NCBI GenBank assembly: GCA_028281885.1
Contig: JANQJA010000008.1
Location: 372,001-436,000, forward strand
DNA: 64,000 nt
Origin: Pseudomonadales bacterium
GTDB lineage: Bacteria; Pseudomonadota; Gammaproteobacteria; Pseudomonadales; Azotimanducaceae
Direction of reading: 5' to 3'
The notes under the pieces are model-generated. The model did not search any database, had not been told where the DNA came from, and was given only the letters and a program-made list of their open reading frames with translations. The position numbers and the translations under genes are program-made. This document shows positions 16,833 through 26,195 of this stretch, piece after piece. The first letter of the stretch is position 1. Each line of letters opens with the position of its first letter.

Positions 16833-17888
16833 GTGACCGATAATTTCTCCAGGCGGGGTTTCGACCCGCTGACCTATCAGTTTGAAGCGGACACCCCGAA
16901 GCCCGGCGAGGTTTTTGAGGTGGCTGAGGGCGTGTTCTGGGTGCGTATGCCGATGCCGGGACGGCTCGACCACATTAATCTGTGGCTGCTGCGCGATGTC
17001 GACGGCTGGACCATTGTCGATACTGGCATCTTTACCAAGGAAGTCCAGAAACACTGGCTGCAGATTTTTGATCGCTGCCTGGAAGGCAAACCGATTACCC
17101 GGGTCATCGCCACGCACCTGCACACGGACCACACCGGGAATGCAGGCTGGATTACTACCGAGTGGGGCTGTGAACTCTGGATGAGTCGCGCCGACTTTTA
17201 TATGTGCAAGGTGATGGGAGCCGATGGTCCGTCGGACGTGCCGGACGATGCGATCCGGTTCTATCGGCGCGCCGGTTTTTCGGATGAACGCCTGGAACGA
17301 TATCGCGAACGGTTCGGCAAGTTCGGTGCCAGTCTCGCCCCTCTGCCCGCTGGTTACCAGCGTATCCAGGATGGCCAGTACATCAATATCGGCGGGCGAG
17401 AGTGGCGCAGCGTGATTGGCCACGGTCATTCACCGGAACATGTCTCGCTGTATTGCCCGGAACTGAAGCTGGTCATTGGCGGCGACATGTTGCTGCCGAA
17501 GATTACGCCCAACGTCAGCGTGCAGCCGTCGGAGCCGAAGGCGAATCCGCTGCGTGAATTCCTGAACAGCTGCGATCGGATGCGTCAGCAGTTACCGCCG
17601 GACCTGCTGGTGTTGCCCGCGCATGAAAGTCTCTATCTTGGATTGCATGAACGACTGACCGCGTTGGTGGACTGGCATGAAGTGGCGCTCGAAAAACTCT
17701 ATGACCTGTGCAAGGAACCGAAGCGGGCAGTGGATGTTTTCCCGGCCATCTTCAAGAGTCAGATTACTGACATGAGTTTCTTCCCGGCCACGGGTGAATC
17801 GATCGCGCATCTTCACTGCGCGGAAGATCGGCGCATGCTGACGGTGGAAGAAGACAATCATGGCGTTGCCTGGTGGCGGCAAGCCTGA
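16833..17888 (+). CDS. MBL fold metallo-hydrolase
   Basis: A 351-residue metallo-beta-lactamase-fold hydrolase, probably dinuclear zinc. The motif THLHTDHTGN (HxHxDH) is near residues 92-101, a further metal His lies in GHGHSPEH near 195-202, and GGDMLLP supplies the bridging Asp. The C-terminal 100 residues resemble the helical extension found in hydrolases acting on thioesters or lactones. It starts with GTG after a good GGAGG. A thioesterase or detoxification role would suit the neighbours, but no substrate is evident. Confidence 0.85.
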   Translation: MTDNFSRRGFDPLTYQFEADTPKPGEVFEVAEGVFWVRMPMPGRLDHINLWLLRDVDGWTIVDTGIFTKEVQKHWLQIFDRCLEGKPITRVIATHLHTDHTGNAGWITTEWGCELWMSRADFYMCKVMGADGPSDVPDDAIRFYRRAGFSDERLERYRERFGKFGASLAPLPAGYQRIQDGQYINIGGREWRSVIGHGHSPEHVSLYCPELKLVIGGDMLLPKITPNVSVQPSEPKANPLREFLNSCDRMRQQLPPDLLVLPAHESLYLGLHERLTALVDWHEVALEKLYDLCKEPKRAVDVFPAIFKSQITDMSFFPATGESIAHLHCAEDRRMLTVEEDNHGVAWWRQA

Positions 17889-17910
17889 CGCAACAAAACT
17901 TCTGTTTTTT

Positions 17911-18843
17911 TTATTGGCTGGAAGCGACCGAATGGTCGGCGCGGTGGTAGAGCCCGGCGAAGTGATCGATGATCTTGGTTCGCAGCCATTCGTTGGCGGG
18001 GTCGTTGTGCGAAGTCTGGTGCCAGTAGAGCCAGACGCCGGTGGTAGGTTTCTCGAATGGCAGGCTTCTCAAGATCAGGTCGGTGTGAATGCAAAGTTCA
18101 CGTGGCACGATGGTGACCAGATCAGTGTTTGCGACGAGTTCAATGGCAGGCAGGTAGTGCTGCAACCTCACTTTAGGCGTAATGTGCACGCCCTGCTGGC
18201 CGAGCGTCATGTCGAGCAGGCTCTGGCCGAAGCGCTGGGTTGAAACCGTGACATGATCGAGGGTCAGAAATGTGTCCAGCGTCCATGGCTCTTTTGCCGT
18301 GGGATGATCCATGCGCATGGCACAGACCAGATCGCGGTCAGCCAGGTTCACCTTGCGCAGGGCCGGTGCCGTTAGCTGCGGCACATCCAGGGCGACATCC
18401 AGTTCGCCTGCCTGCATCATGTCAGCCAGGTCCCGGCGGGGAAACTGGAAGCACTGCAGATTTGCGTTGGGTGCTTCCCGCCTGACGGTTTCATAGAGCC
18501 CCGGAAGTAGCAGCGATGCGTTCGCATCCGAGGCACTGAGCTGGAATGTTCGGGTGCTGGTCGCCGGCTCGAAGGTAATTCTTCCTTCAAGACTGTTGTT
18601 CATCACGTCGAGCGCCTGACGGATGGGAAGGATCATTCGGCGCGCCACCGGCGTGGGTGCGACGCCACGGCCGCTGCGGACAAACAGGGGATCGTCAAAG
18701 GCTGTGCGCAACTTGGCCAGTGCATTGGAAACAGCGGGCTGGGTGACGTGCAGCTTCTCGCTGGCTGCAGTCAGGCTCCCGCTCTCGTAGATTGTCGCGA
18801 AGACGAGAAATAGATTCAGATCAAAACGTTTGAGCTGGGCCAA
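17911..18843 (-). CDS. LysR family transcriptional regulator
   Basis: A 310-residue LysR regulator with an N-terminal winged HTH (LFLVFATIYESGSLTAASEKLHVTQPAVSNALAKL, residues 12-46) and a C-terminal periplasmic-binding-fold sensor domain. The first codon appears to be TTG (18843), because an in-frame stop lies just upstream and no ATG suits the family N-terminus. No divergently transcribed partner lies close: the next plus-strand gene is 766 bp away. The target may be that distant gene, the MBL hydrolase it converges on, or itself. The ligand is unknown. Confidence 0.88.
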   Translation of the reverse strand: MAQLKRFDLNLFLVFATIYESGSLTAASEKLHVTQPAVSNALAKLRTAFDDPLFVRSGRGVAPTPVARRMILPIRQALDVMNNSLEGRITFEPATSTRTFQLSASDANASLLLPGLYETVRREAPNANLQCFQFPRRDLADMMQAGELDVALDVPQLTAPALRKVNLADRDLVCAMRMDHPTAKEPWTLDTFLTLDHVTVSTQRFGQSLLDMTLGQQGVHITPKVRLQHYLPAIELVANTDLVTIVPRELCIHTDLILRSLPFEKPTTGVWLYWHQTSHNDPANEWLRTKIIDHFAGLYHRADHSVASSQ

Positions 18844-19609
18844 GGTCTACGAGCAGAGATGACTAATATAGGTGGAGATTATGATCATCTATCAAAAAAA
18901 ACAATTGTTTTGTGCAAGCCTGCCTATTTTTTAACCATCATAGAGGTTTGCGCGGTGACATCGGGCGTGTAGACATCACCGTCAGAAATAAGTTCGCCGG
19001 TAAGGCGTATCGATAGAGATGATGAATGGTGAGACTTGAGGTCCGGCAAGGTGCCAGGGAGTGAGAGATCCCCCCGGGCTCTGAAGAGGGACGAGCCCGA
19101 GGGAATAAGTTCAACAAGCGGCTACCAAACCTGTTGTGAACTTGGGTAAGAGTCTACTTGTTTGTTGTTCACTAAACAAGTTTGCGTTTGCGAATATTCG
19201 ACGCGGATGCGCTCTCTTCCGGAAGTGATCCGGGGTCCGGCCAGATGCTGAAAGCAAGGGTGAGTTCGATGAAAGCACGCAGTCGTTGACGGCGCATCAC
19301 ACCAGGATAACTGACACATTGTTTCTCGGTGCTGTTTTGGTTTCCGTTTTGGTACCGGCGCGAAGATCATCGCAACAATCGTTGTCAGTGAAATGGCGAC
19401 CAGCGCAGCGTCGGTGAGTTACTATCAGCTGCGCCGTGAAAGGAACTTCGATTTGTTTCGATCAGCGAATTGATCGACACGCGATAAAGGATGTGGCGGG
19501 CACTGTTCAGCAGCCGCATATATCACGATAAATAACGTCAATCCGGTCCTCAGGGATAAGTCGGTCTGCTATCCTTGGGCGCCTTTTTGGAGAGGGGAAA
19601 GGGAAGAGG
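18844..19609. other. 766-bp intergenic region with several inverted repeats
   Basis: No convincing gene on either strand. Near the LysR start are an interrupted palindrome around ATGATCAT (about 18881-18888), which could be a LysR autoregulatory site, and the perfect palindrome AAAACAATTGTTTT (18898-18911). Further on are a hairpin CGGGCTC...GAGCCCG (19075-19099) and a second one ACTTGTTT...AAACAAGT with a 10-base loop (19156-19181). The last 60 bases should contain the promoter of the binding-protein genes. The length and structure would allow a small RNA, but nothing specific is recognisable. Confidence 0.45.
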
Positions 19610-21505
19610 ATGTGTAGTTTTGGAAGGGGGATGCTCGCGTTATGCGGCTGGGGCCTGTTGCTGCTTACCGGCAGCGTTCAGGCAGCGAAGATCGAGTCAG
19701 CGGCGGGCATTGATTACAGCCACGGTTTCTCTTATCTGAGTGAACTGAAATATCCGGCAGATTTCGAGCACTTCGACTGGGTCAACCCGGATGCACCGCG
19801 GACTGGCGAACTGCGTATCCCGGTGCTGGGCCGCTACGATTCGTTCAACTACTTCACGAATACTGGCCGCAGTGTCGTTGGGATGTATCCGCTCAATGAC
19901 AACTTCAAGTTTTTCTATGACAGCCTGTTGCAGTTCTCCGCCGATGAGAAGGTCAGCATGTACGGGTTGCTGGCGGAAGGCTTCTACTATGCCGAAGACA
20001 GGTCCTGGTATGCCTTCAAACTCCGGGAAGATGCCTATTGGCACGACGGTAAACCGCTCACCATCGATGACGTCATTTTCAGTTTCAATACGCTGACGAA
20101 AGAGGGGCCGGCATGGATGCTGTCCAGTTATCAGGACATCTCGCATGTTGAGCAGATTGGTCCCTGGGAAATCAAGTTCGTGATGAAAGAGGGGATGACC
20201 AACTCCTCGAGCCCTCGTGCGGCGGGATTTATGCCGATCATTCCCAAGCACTATTGGGAAGACAAGGACATCACCAAGAACCTGACTGAACCGCCGCTGT
20301 TCAGCGGCCCGTACAAAATTGTCGATTGGCGACTGGGCCGTTACTTCGTTGCCGAACGCCAGGAAAACTACTGGGGCAACAATGTCCCGTCGATGCGTGG
20401 TCGCTTCAATTACCAGACCATCAAGTTTGACTACTTCCGGGACGATCAGGTGTTGCTGGAAGCCATGCGCGGCTACCTGGTGGATATCCAGGAAGACGGC
20501 AATCCAAAGAACTGGAATGTGGAATACGACTTCCCGGGTGCGCGGGACGGCTTGTTCAAGATGGAGCTGATTCCGATCACCGCACCGATTCCGATGCGCT
20601 GGCCACTATTCTGGAATCTCCGGGACGAGCGATTCAAGGATGTCCGGGTCCGCGAGGCACTGTGGTTGTTGTTTGATTTCGAGTTCATGAACCGGGTCAT
20701 GTACTTCGACTTTTACCGGTCTGCTCGCTCTCTTTACCACGGGGCTGAAGACATGGAAGCGACCGGGTTGCCCTCGCAGGATGAGATTGAATTACTTGAG
20801 CCTTTTCGCGACCAGATACCGCCCCGCGTTTATACAGAAACCTTCGAGGCGCCCAGAAACGACGGCTACGGCATCAATCGCCACTACGTTGAGCGTGCCA
20901 TCAACCTGTTTGCCGAAGCGGGCTGGGTCATCCGCAACGGCAGAATGGTGAACGCGGAGACGGGCGAGCAGTTTCATATCGACTTCGTCATGCCTTCGCA
21001 CGGTCTGACCCGGCCGCTGCTGCCCTACGAGCAGCAGCTCAACCGGGTTGGTATCTCGACAACCGTGCGGGTGCCGGAGATTTCCAACTGGGCGTTCCGC
21101 ATTCGAAAGCGTGAATTCAATGCTTCGGTGCGCAGCGACTCGGCCTGGCGAACGGTGGGGCAGAGCCTGCGTAACCGCTTCGATTCAGCCATCGCTGACA
21201 TGGAATACGGCACCAATACGTTTGGCATGACTGACCCGGCGGTGGACTACCTGGTAGACCATATTCTTGCCGCATCGACCCACGATGAATACGAAGCAGC
21301 CGTCAAGGCGGTGGATCGGGTTATCATGTGGAACTTTTACCACTTGCCGCTCGGTTACCTGCCGGGTGCGCCGTTGGTTTATTGGGACAAGTTCGGGAAA
21401 CCTGACGGACCTCCTCTGGAACGTGTTCCCTGGGCCGATGCCTGGTGGTATGACGAAGAAAAAGCCGCCCAGATCGAGGAGCGAGTGGCAGCGGCTATAG
21501 AGTAG
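19610..21505 (+). CDS. YejA-like extracellular solute-binding protein, copy 1
   Basis: A 631-residue family-5 (oligopeptide-type) periplasmic binding protein with an N-terminal signal peptide (to SVQA, residue 25). It reads like YejA, the binding protein of the YejABEF peptide/microcin C importer: HFDWVNPDAPRTGE, YDSLLQ, SWYAFKLREDAYWHDG, SGPYKI, FDYFRDDQVLLEAMR, VREALWLLFDFEFMN and the C-terminal MWNFYHLPLGYLPG and WWYDEEKAA. The first of three adjacent paralogues. No permease or ATPase gene accompanies them. GGGAAGAGG precedes the ATG. It may feed a distant transporter or act as a sensor or scavenger. Confidence 0.88.
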   Translation: MCSFGRGMLALCGWGLLLLTGSVQAAKIESAAGIDYSHGFSYLSELKYPADFEHFDWVNPDAPRTGELRIPVLGRYDSFNYFTNTGRSVVGMYPLNDNFKFFYDSLLQFSADEKVSMYGLLAEGFYYAEDRSWYAFKLREDAYWHDGKPLTIDDVIFSFNTLTKEGPAWMLSSYQDISHVEQIGPWEIKFVMKEGMTNSSSPRAAGFMPIIPKHYWEDKDITKNLTEPPLFSGPYKIVDWRLGRYFVAERQENYWGNNVPSMRGRFNYQTIKFDYFRDDQVLLEAMRGYLVDIQEDGNPKNWNVEYDFPGARDGLFKMELIPITAPIPMRWPLFWNLRDERFKDVRVREALWLLFDFEFMNRVMYFDFYRSARSLYHGAEDMEATGLPSQDEIELLEPFRDQIPPRVYTETFEAPRNDGYGINRHYVERAINLFAEAGWVIRNGRMVNAETGEQFHIDFVMPSHGLTRPLLPYEQQLNRVGISTTVRVPEISNWAFRIRKREFNASVRSDSAWRTVGQSLRNRFDSAIADMEYGTNTFGMTDPAVDYLVDHILAASTHDEYEAAVKAVDRVIMWNFYHLPLGYLPGAPLVYWDKFGKPDGPPLERVPWADAWWYDEEKAAQIEERVAAAIE

Positions 21506-21534
21506 ATAAAAATAACAATCGTGGTGGCAGGCTT

Positions 21535-23421
21535 ATGAGAATTCTTGCAACGACCTGGCTGATAGCAGTCTGTAGTTTTTCAGGCGGTACTGCTGCCACT
21601 ACGATCAAATCTGCCGCCGGCATCGACTATAGCCACGGCTTTTCTTACCTGAATGAATTGAAGTACCCGCGTGACTTCAAGCACTTCGACTGGGTGAATC
21701 CGGACGCCCCTCAGGGTGGTGAGGTTCGAGTTCCGGTCCTCGGTACCTACGACTCGTTTAACTACTTCACTGATACCGGCCAGCGGGTTGAGGGCATGAG
21801 CCCGGTGGATCCAAACCGCGATCTTTACTACGACAGCCTGTTACAGGTGACGGCGGATGAAAAGGTCAGTCAGTACGGTTCGCTGGCAGAAGGTTTCTAC
21901 CACGCCCCGGATAAAAGCTGGTATGCGTTCAAGATCCGTGAAGATGCCTATTGGCATGACGGCACACCGATCACGATCGACGATGTATTGTTTACCTTTG
22001 ATACCCTGAGAACGCGCGGCCCGGCCTGGATCATCAGCATCCTGCTCGATATCGACTACGTCGAACAGATTGGTCCCTGGGAAATCAAGGTGGTGCTGAA
22101 AAAGAACGCGGTGAATGCGGTACATCCGGTCTCGGCGGGATCGCTGCATATTATTCCCAAACATTTCTGGGAAGAGCGTGACATCTCGCGGAATCTGACG
22201 GAACCGCCGCTCGGCAGCGGGCCTTACCGCATTTCCGACTATCGGCTCGGCCGTTACGTCGTCTATGAGCGTAATGAGGACTACTGGGGAAACGATCAAC
22301 CGACCCTCAGGGGTCGCTTCAACTTCAAGCGGATCAAGTTCGATTACTTTCGTGATGACCAGGTGCAGATGGAAGCCCTGCGTGGCAATGTGGTCGACAT
22401 GATGGAGGACGGTAGTCCGAAGAACTGGAACGTGGAATATGACTTCCCCGCGCGTCGAGAAGGTTTGTTCATCACAGAGATGTTCGATATTACAGCCCCG
22501 GTCGCACCGCGCTGGCCGCTGTTCTGGAATTTGAAGCGCGAAAGGTTTCAGGACGTCAGGGTCAGGGAAGCGCTCTGGCTCTTGTATGACTTCGAGTACA
22601 TCAACCGCGTCATGCATTATGGTTTTTATGAGCCGGGCCGCTCGATGTATCACGGTGCGGAGGATATGGAGCCTACCGAGCTGCCATCCGAAGCAGAGCT
22701 GGAAATGCTGGAGCCCTGGCGCGACCTGATCCCGCCCCGCGTCTTCACTACTGTGTTCCAGCCGCCGGAGAATGACGGTTATGGTATCGATCGGGCGCAC
22801 GTGGAGCGGGCGATCGAACTGTTCGCGGAAGCCGGTTGGGTAATTCGCGATGGCCAGATGGTGAATGAGAAGACCGGCGAGGTGTTTCATATTGCCTTTA
22901 TCCTGCCGTCCCATACATTGACGCGTCCGCTGCTACCTTATGTGTTCCAGCTTGAGAAAGTGGGTATCTCGACCGAGGTGAGGGTGCCGGAACTGTCAAA
23001 CTGGGCGTACCGCATCCGGCATCGGCAGTTCGATGGTTCGCTTCGCTACGATCGTGCCTGGCGCACGATTGGTTCTGCGCTTCGCAATCGCTGGCATTCG
23101 GTGAATGCCAATACGATGCTGGGTACAACCAATCCTGCGGGACTGGAGAATCCGGTCGTTGATGACCTGATCGGGCAGATCGTTGGTGCGCAAACCAATC
23201 GAAGCTACGAAGCCGCGGTGAAGTCGATCGACCGGGTGATGATGTGGAACTTCTACATGGTCCCCCTGGGTTACCTGTCAGACTACCCGTTGGTGTACTG
23301 GGACAAATTCGGCCAACCTGAAGGTCCGCCCATCGAGCGTGTACCCTGGCTGGATGGCTGGTGGTATGACGAAGAAAAAGCTGCCCTTATCGATGAACGG
23401 GTCGCGGCGGCTGTCGAATAG
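21535..23421 (+). CDS. YejA-like extracellular solute-binding protein, copy 2
   Basis: A 628-residue paralogue of the preceding protein, 29 bp downstream. The signal peptide ends near GGTAAT. The strongest conservation is in the strand and ligand-cleft motifs (YSHGFSYLNELKYP, SWYAFKIREDAYWHDG, GSGPYRISDYRLGRYVVYERNEDYWG). It is closer to copy 3 than to copy 1: both have DPNRDLYYDSL-type wording and the 'LPSEAELE' insert. The three probably arose by serial tandem duplication and diverged in the binding pocket, so each may bind a different peptide. Confidence 0.88.
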   Translation: MRILATTWLIAVCSFSGGTAATTIKSAAGIDYSHGFSYLNELKYPRDFKHFDWVNPDAPQGGEVRVPVLGTYDSFNYFTDTGQRVEGMSPVDPNRDLYYDSLLQVTADEKVSQYGSLAEGFYHAPDKSWYAFKIREDAYWHDGTPITIDDVLFTFDTLRTRGPAWIISILLDIDYVEQIGPWEIKVVLKKNAVNAVHPVSAGSLHIIPKHFWEERDISRNLTEPPLGSGPYRISDYRLGRYVVYERNEDYWGNDQPTLRGRFNFKRIKFDYFRDDQVQMEALRGNVVDMMEDGSPKNWNVEYDFPARREGLFITEMFDITAPVAPRWPLFWNLKRERFQDVRVREALWLLYDFEYINRVMHYGFYEPGRSMYHGAEDMEPTELPSEAELEMLEPWRDLIPPRVFTTVFQPPENDGYGIDRAHVERAIELFAEAGWVIRDGQMVNEKTGEVFHIAFILPSHTLTRPLLPYVFQLEKVGISTEVRVPELSNWAYRIRHRQFDGSLRYDRAWRTIGSALRNRWHSVNANTMLGTTNPAGLENPVVDDLIGQIVGAQTNRSYEAAVKSIDRVMMWNFYMVPLGYLSDYPLVYWDKFGQPEGPPIERVPWLDGWWYDEEKAALIDERVAAAVE

Positions 23422-23441
23422 CTGATGGTGTTTGAGTGTTG

Positions 23442-25343
23442 ATGAGGCTGGCGAGAGTCCTTCTTCGTTATCTGGTGGTCGTTGGTCTGTTTCCCGCCCT
23501 GTTGGCCGGCAGTCCGGCAGCCGCGACGATCGAATCTGCCAGCGGGATCGATTACAGCCACGGCTTTTCCTATCTCAGCGAACTGAAGTACCCGGTGGAT
23601 TTTGAGCACTTTGACTGGGCCAATCCGGATGCGCCCCAGCAGGGTGAAGTACGTGTCCCGATTCTGGGTACCTACGACACCTTTAACTATTTCACCAATA
23701 CGGGTCGACGGGCGGACGGTATGAATCCGCTCGATCCGAACCGTGATCTGTACTTTGACAGCCTGATGCAGGTCTCCGCCGATGAAAAGGTGAGCCATTA
23801 CGGTTTACTCGCCGAGGGTTTCTATCATGCGCCGGACAAGAGCTGGTATGCCTTCAAGATTCGAGAAGATGCCTACTGGCACGATGGTGTACCGATCACC
23901 GCTGATGACGTGGTGTATACCTTCGATGAACTGCGTGCCCGGGGTCCCGCCTGGATCATCGGCATCCTTTTGGATGTTGATTACGTTGAAAAGATTGGTC
24001 CCTGGGAGGTGAGGGTGGTGCTCAGGGAAGGGGTCGAGAATGCGCCCCATCCCATTTCCGCTGGCATCATCCCGATCATTCCCAAGCATTACTGGGAAGA
24101 GCGTGATATCACCCGGAACATGACCGAGCCGCCGCTGGGAAGCGGGCCCTACAAGATTGCGGACTATCGGCTGGGCCGTTATGTGGTTTATGAACGCAAT
24201 GACGATTACTGGGCAAATAATCTGCCGTTGCTCAAGGGGCGGTACAACTTCCGACGGATCAAGTTTGACTACTTTCGTGATGATCAGGTGCGTATGGAAG
24301 CATTGCGCGGCAACCTCGTCGATGTCATGGAGGACGGTAATCCCAAGAACTGGCACGTTGAATACGATTTTCCCGCCCGGCGGGATGGCCTGTTCAAGAC
24401 CGAGCTGTTCAAGATCACCAGCCCGATTGTGCCGCGGTGGCCCATCTACTGGAATGTCAGGCGGGAAAAGTTCCAGGACGTCAGGGTTCGTGAAGCGCTG
24501 TGGTTATTGTTTGATTTCCAGTACGTCAATCGTGTGATGCACTTCAATTTCTATGACCCGGCCCGCTCCATGTATCACGGGCCGGATGACATGGAACCAA
24601 CGGGTCTTCCGTCGGAAGCCGAATTGGAATTGCTGGAACCCTGGCGAGGACAGGTCCCTCCCCGTGTCTTTACGGCCGTGTTCCAGTCACCGGAAAACGA
24701 TGGCTACGGTATTGATCGTCACCATGTGGAGCGAGCCATCGATTTGTTTGCGGAAGCGGGATGGGTGATTCGCGATCGCGAGCTGGTGAATGTCGATACC
24801 GGTGAGGTATTCCATATTGATTTCATTCTGCCGTCTCATGAACTGGCGCGGCCACTTTTGCCCTACGTGCAGCAACTCAACAAGGTGGGCATTACCACCG
24901 AAGTCCGAATCCCCGAGGTATCCAACTGGGCCTACCGCATCAGGCACCGGCAGTTCGACGCGTCGCTTCGAAACGACAACGCCTGGCGAACCATCGGACA
25001 GGGGCTTCGCAATCGATGGGGTTCGGTCAATGCCGACGTGAAGTTCGGGACCAATCCTGCCGGCGTCAAGAACCCGGCCCTTGATGACCTCATCAAAAAC
25101 ATTATTGGCGCCGGCACACACCGTAGCTACGAAGCGGCGGTGAAATCCGTTGACCGGGTGATGATGTGGAATTTCTACATGCTGCCCATGGGTTACCTGC
25201 CGGGTTATCCACTGGTGTACTGGGACAAGTTCGGTCAGCCTGACAGCCCGCCGCTGGAGCGTGTCCCCTGGATGGATGCCTGGTGGTTTGACGCAGAAAA
25301 GGCAGCGCGGGTTGAGGCCGGCATCGCTGCAACAGAGGAATAG
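23442..25343 (+). CDS. YejA-like extracellular solute-binding protein, copy 3
   Basis: About 633 residues. The signal peptide ends in SPAAA. The frame is also open from a GTG two codons earlier; no start has a strong ribosome-binding site, so this copy may depend on translation of copy 2, whose stop is 20 bases upstream. The same family motifs recur (YSHGFSYLSELKYP, SWYAFKIREDAYWHDG, WWFDAEKAA). It ends about 90 bp before the next gene, a family-3 binding protein, so the four may form one transcript. Confidence 0.86.
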   Translation: MRLARVLLRYLVVVGLFPALLAGSPAAATIESASGIDYSHGFSYLSELKYPVDFEHFDWANPDAPQQGEVRVPILGTYDTFNYFTNTGRRADGMNPLDPNRDLYFDSLMQVSADEKVSHYGLLAEGFYHAPDKSWYAFKIREDAYWHDGVPITADDVVYTFDELRARGPAWIIGILLDVDYVEKIGPWEVRVVLREGVENAPHPISAGIIPIIPKHYWEERDITRNMTEPPLGSGPYKIADYRLGRYVVYERNDDYWANNLPLLKGRYNFRRIKFDYFRDDQVRMEALRGNLVDVMEDGNPKNWHVEYDFPARRDGLFKTELFKITSPIVPRWPIYWNVRREKFQDVRVREALWLLFDFQYVNRVMHFNFYDPARSMYHGPDDMEPTGLPSEAELELLEPWRGQVPPRVFTAVFQSPENDGYGIDRHHVERAIDLFAEAGWVIRDRELVNVDTGEVFHIDFILPSHELARPLLPYVQQLNKVGITTEVRIPEVSNWAYRIRHRQFDASLRNDNAWRTIGQGLRNRWGSVNADVKFGTNPAGVKNPALDDLIKNIIGAGTHRSYEAAVKSVDRVMMWNFYMLPMGYLPGYPLVYWDKFGQPDSPPLERVPWMDAWWFDAEKAARVEAGIAATEE

Positions 25344-25431
25344 AGAAGGGTTTACGCCTGTCTATTTGGCAGCGTCCGATACTCTAAAAGCCTGATAGAA
25401 TCGGGTGTCAGGGTTACCAGGGGTCTGCCGA

Positions 25432-26187
25432 ATGGTGCGCCTGATACTTGCATTACTGATCTTTGTGGCAGCGCCCACATCGGGTGAAACATCCATGTTG
25501 CCGCTTCGCGTCGGGGTTACGGTCGAGTTTGAGCCCATGACCTTTGAAGTCAGTGGCGAGCTCCAGGGTATTGAGATTGATCTCGCGCGACGAGTTGCTG
25601 CCGAGATTGGCCGCGACGTTGAGTTCAGGGTCTATCCCTTTCCCAGGCTGATCGATGCGCTGACAAGCCGGGACATCGATATCGTCATGGCCGGCATGTC
25701 CATCACCGCAGCGCGCGCCACGCGGGTCAGGTTTACCGACCCCTATATGGAGATCGGCCAGATGGCGATTGTCAGGGTCGCCGATGCCGATCGGCTCGCT
25801 GCACCCAACGCGTTGAGCAGATCGGGTATCCGCATTGGTGCTCACCTCGGTTCCACCGGCGAGGTCTATGTGGTCGAACAGCTGCCCGAAGCCAACCTGA
25901 TTGCCTATCCCTCTGTTGAGGCTGGTCTTCAGGCGCTGCGCGAGGGGAATCTGGATGCGTTTATTCACGACTCCATTACCAGCTGGCAGCTCAGCCGATC
26001 CTTCGTCAATGACAACCTGCTCAGCCTGAATCGTTTCCTGACCCGGGAAGAGCTGGCCTGGGCCATCCATCCGGATGACGCTGAATTGCAAACCATGGTG
26101 AATCTCGTGCTGGAGGATCTCAAGGCTGAAGGTGTCGTCAGCGAGATCGTTTCGGAATGGCTGCCGATGATTCCAATCAGGCTTTAG
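25432..26187 (+). CDS. Family-3 solute-binding protein
   Basis: A 251-residue periplasmic binding protein of the amino-acid (SBP_bac_3) family. After the signal peptide comes LRVGVTVEFEPMTFEVSGELQGIEIDLAR, the usual ligand-contact opening, then DIDIVMAGMSITAARATRVRFTDPYM and the hinge-side AWAIHPDDAELQTMVN. AGGGG precedes the ATG at 25432. No ABC permease accompanies it, and the next gene encodes a cyclase-like protein whose start lies 8 bp after this stop. A sensory role is therefore possible. Confidence 0.85.
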   Translation: MVRLILALLIFVAAPTSGETSMLPLRVGVTVEFEPMTFEVSGELQGIEIDLARRVAAEIGRDVEFRVYPFPRLIDALTSRDIDIVMAGMSITAARATRVRFTDPYMEIGQMAIVRVADADRLAAPNALSRSGIRIGAHLGSTGEVYVVEQLPEANLIAYPSVEAGLQALREGNLDAFIHDSITSWQLSRSFVNDNLLSLNRFLTREELAWAIHPDDAELQTMVNLVLEDLKAEGVVSEIVSEWLPMIPIRL

Positions 26188-26195
26188 GGACAGAT

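Noticed and set aside
19122-19370. Small minus-strand open frame in the intergenic region before the YejA-like genes
   Set aside because: Low-complexity coding with no start context or homologous features; the region also contains hairpins that argue against coding.
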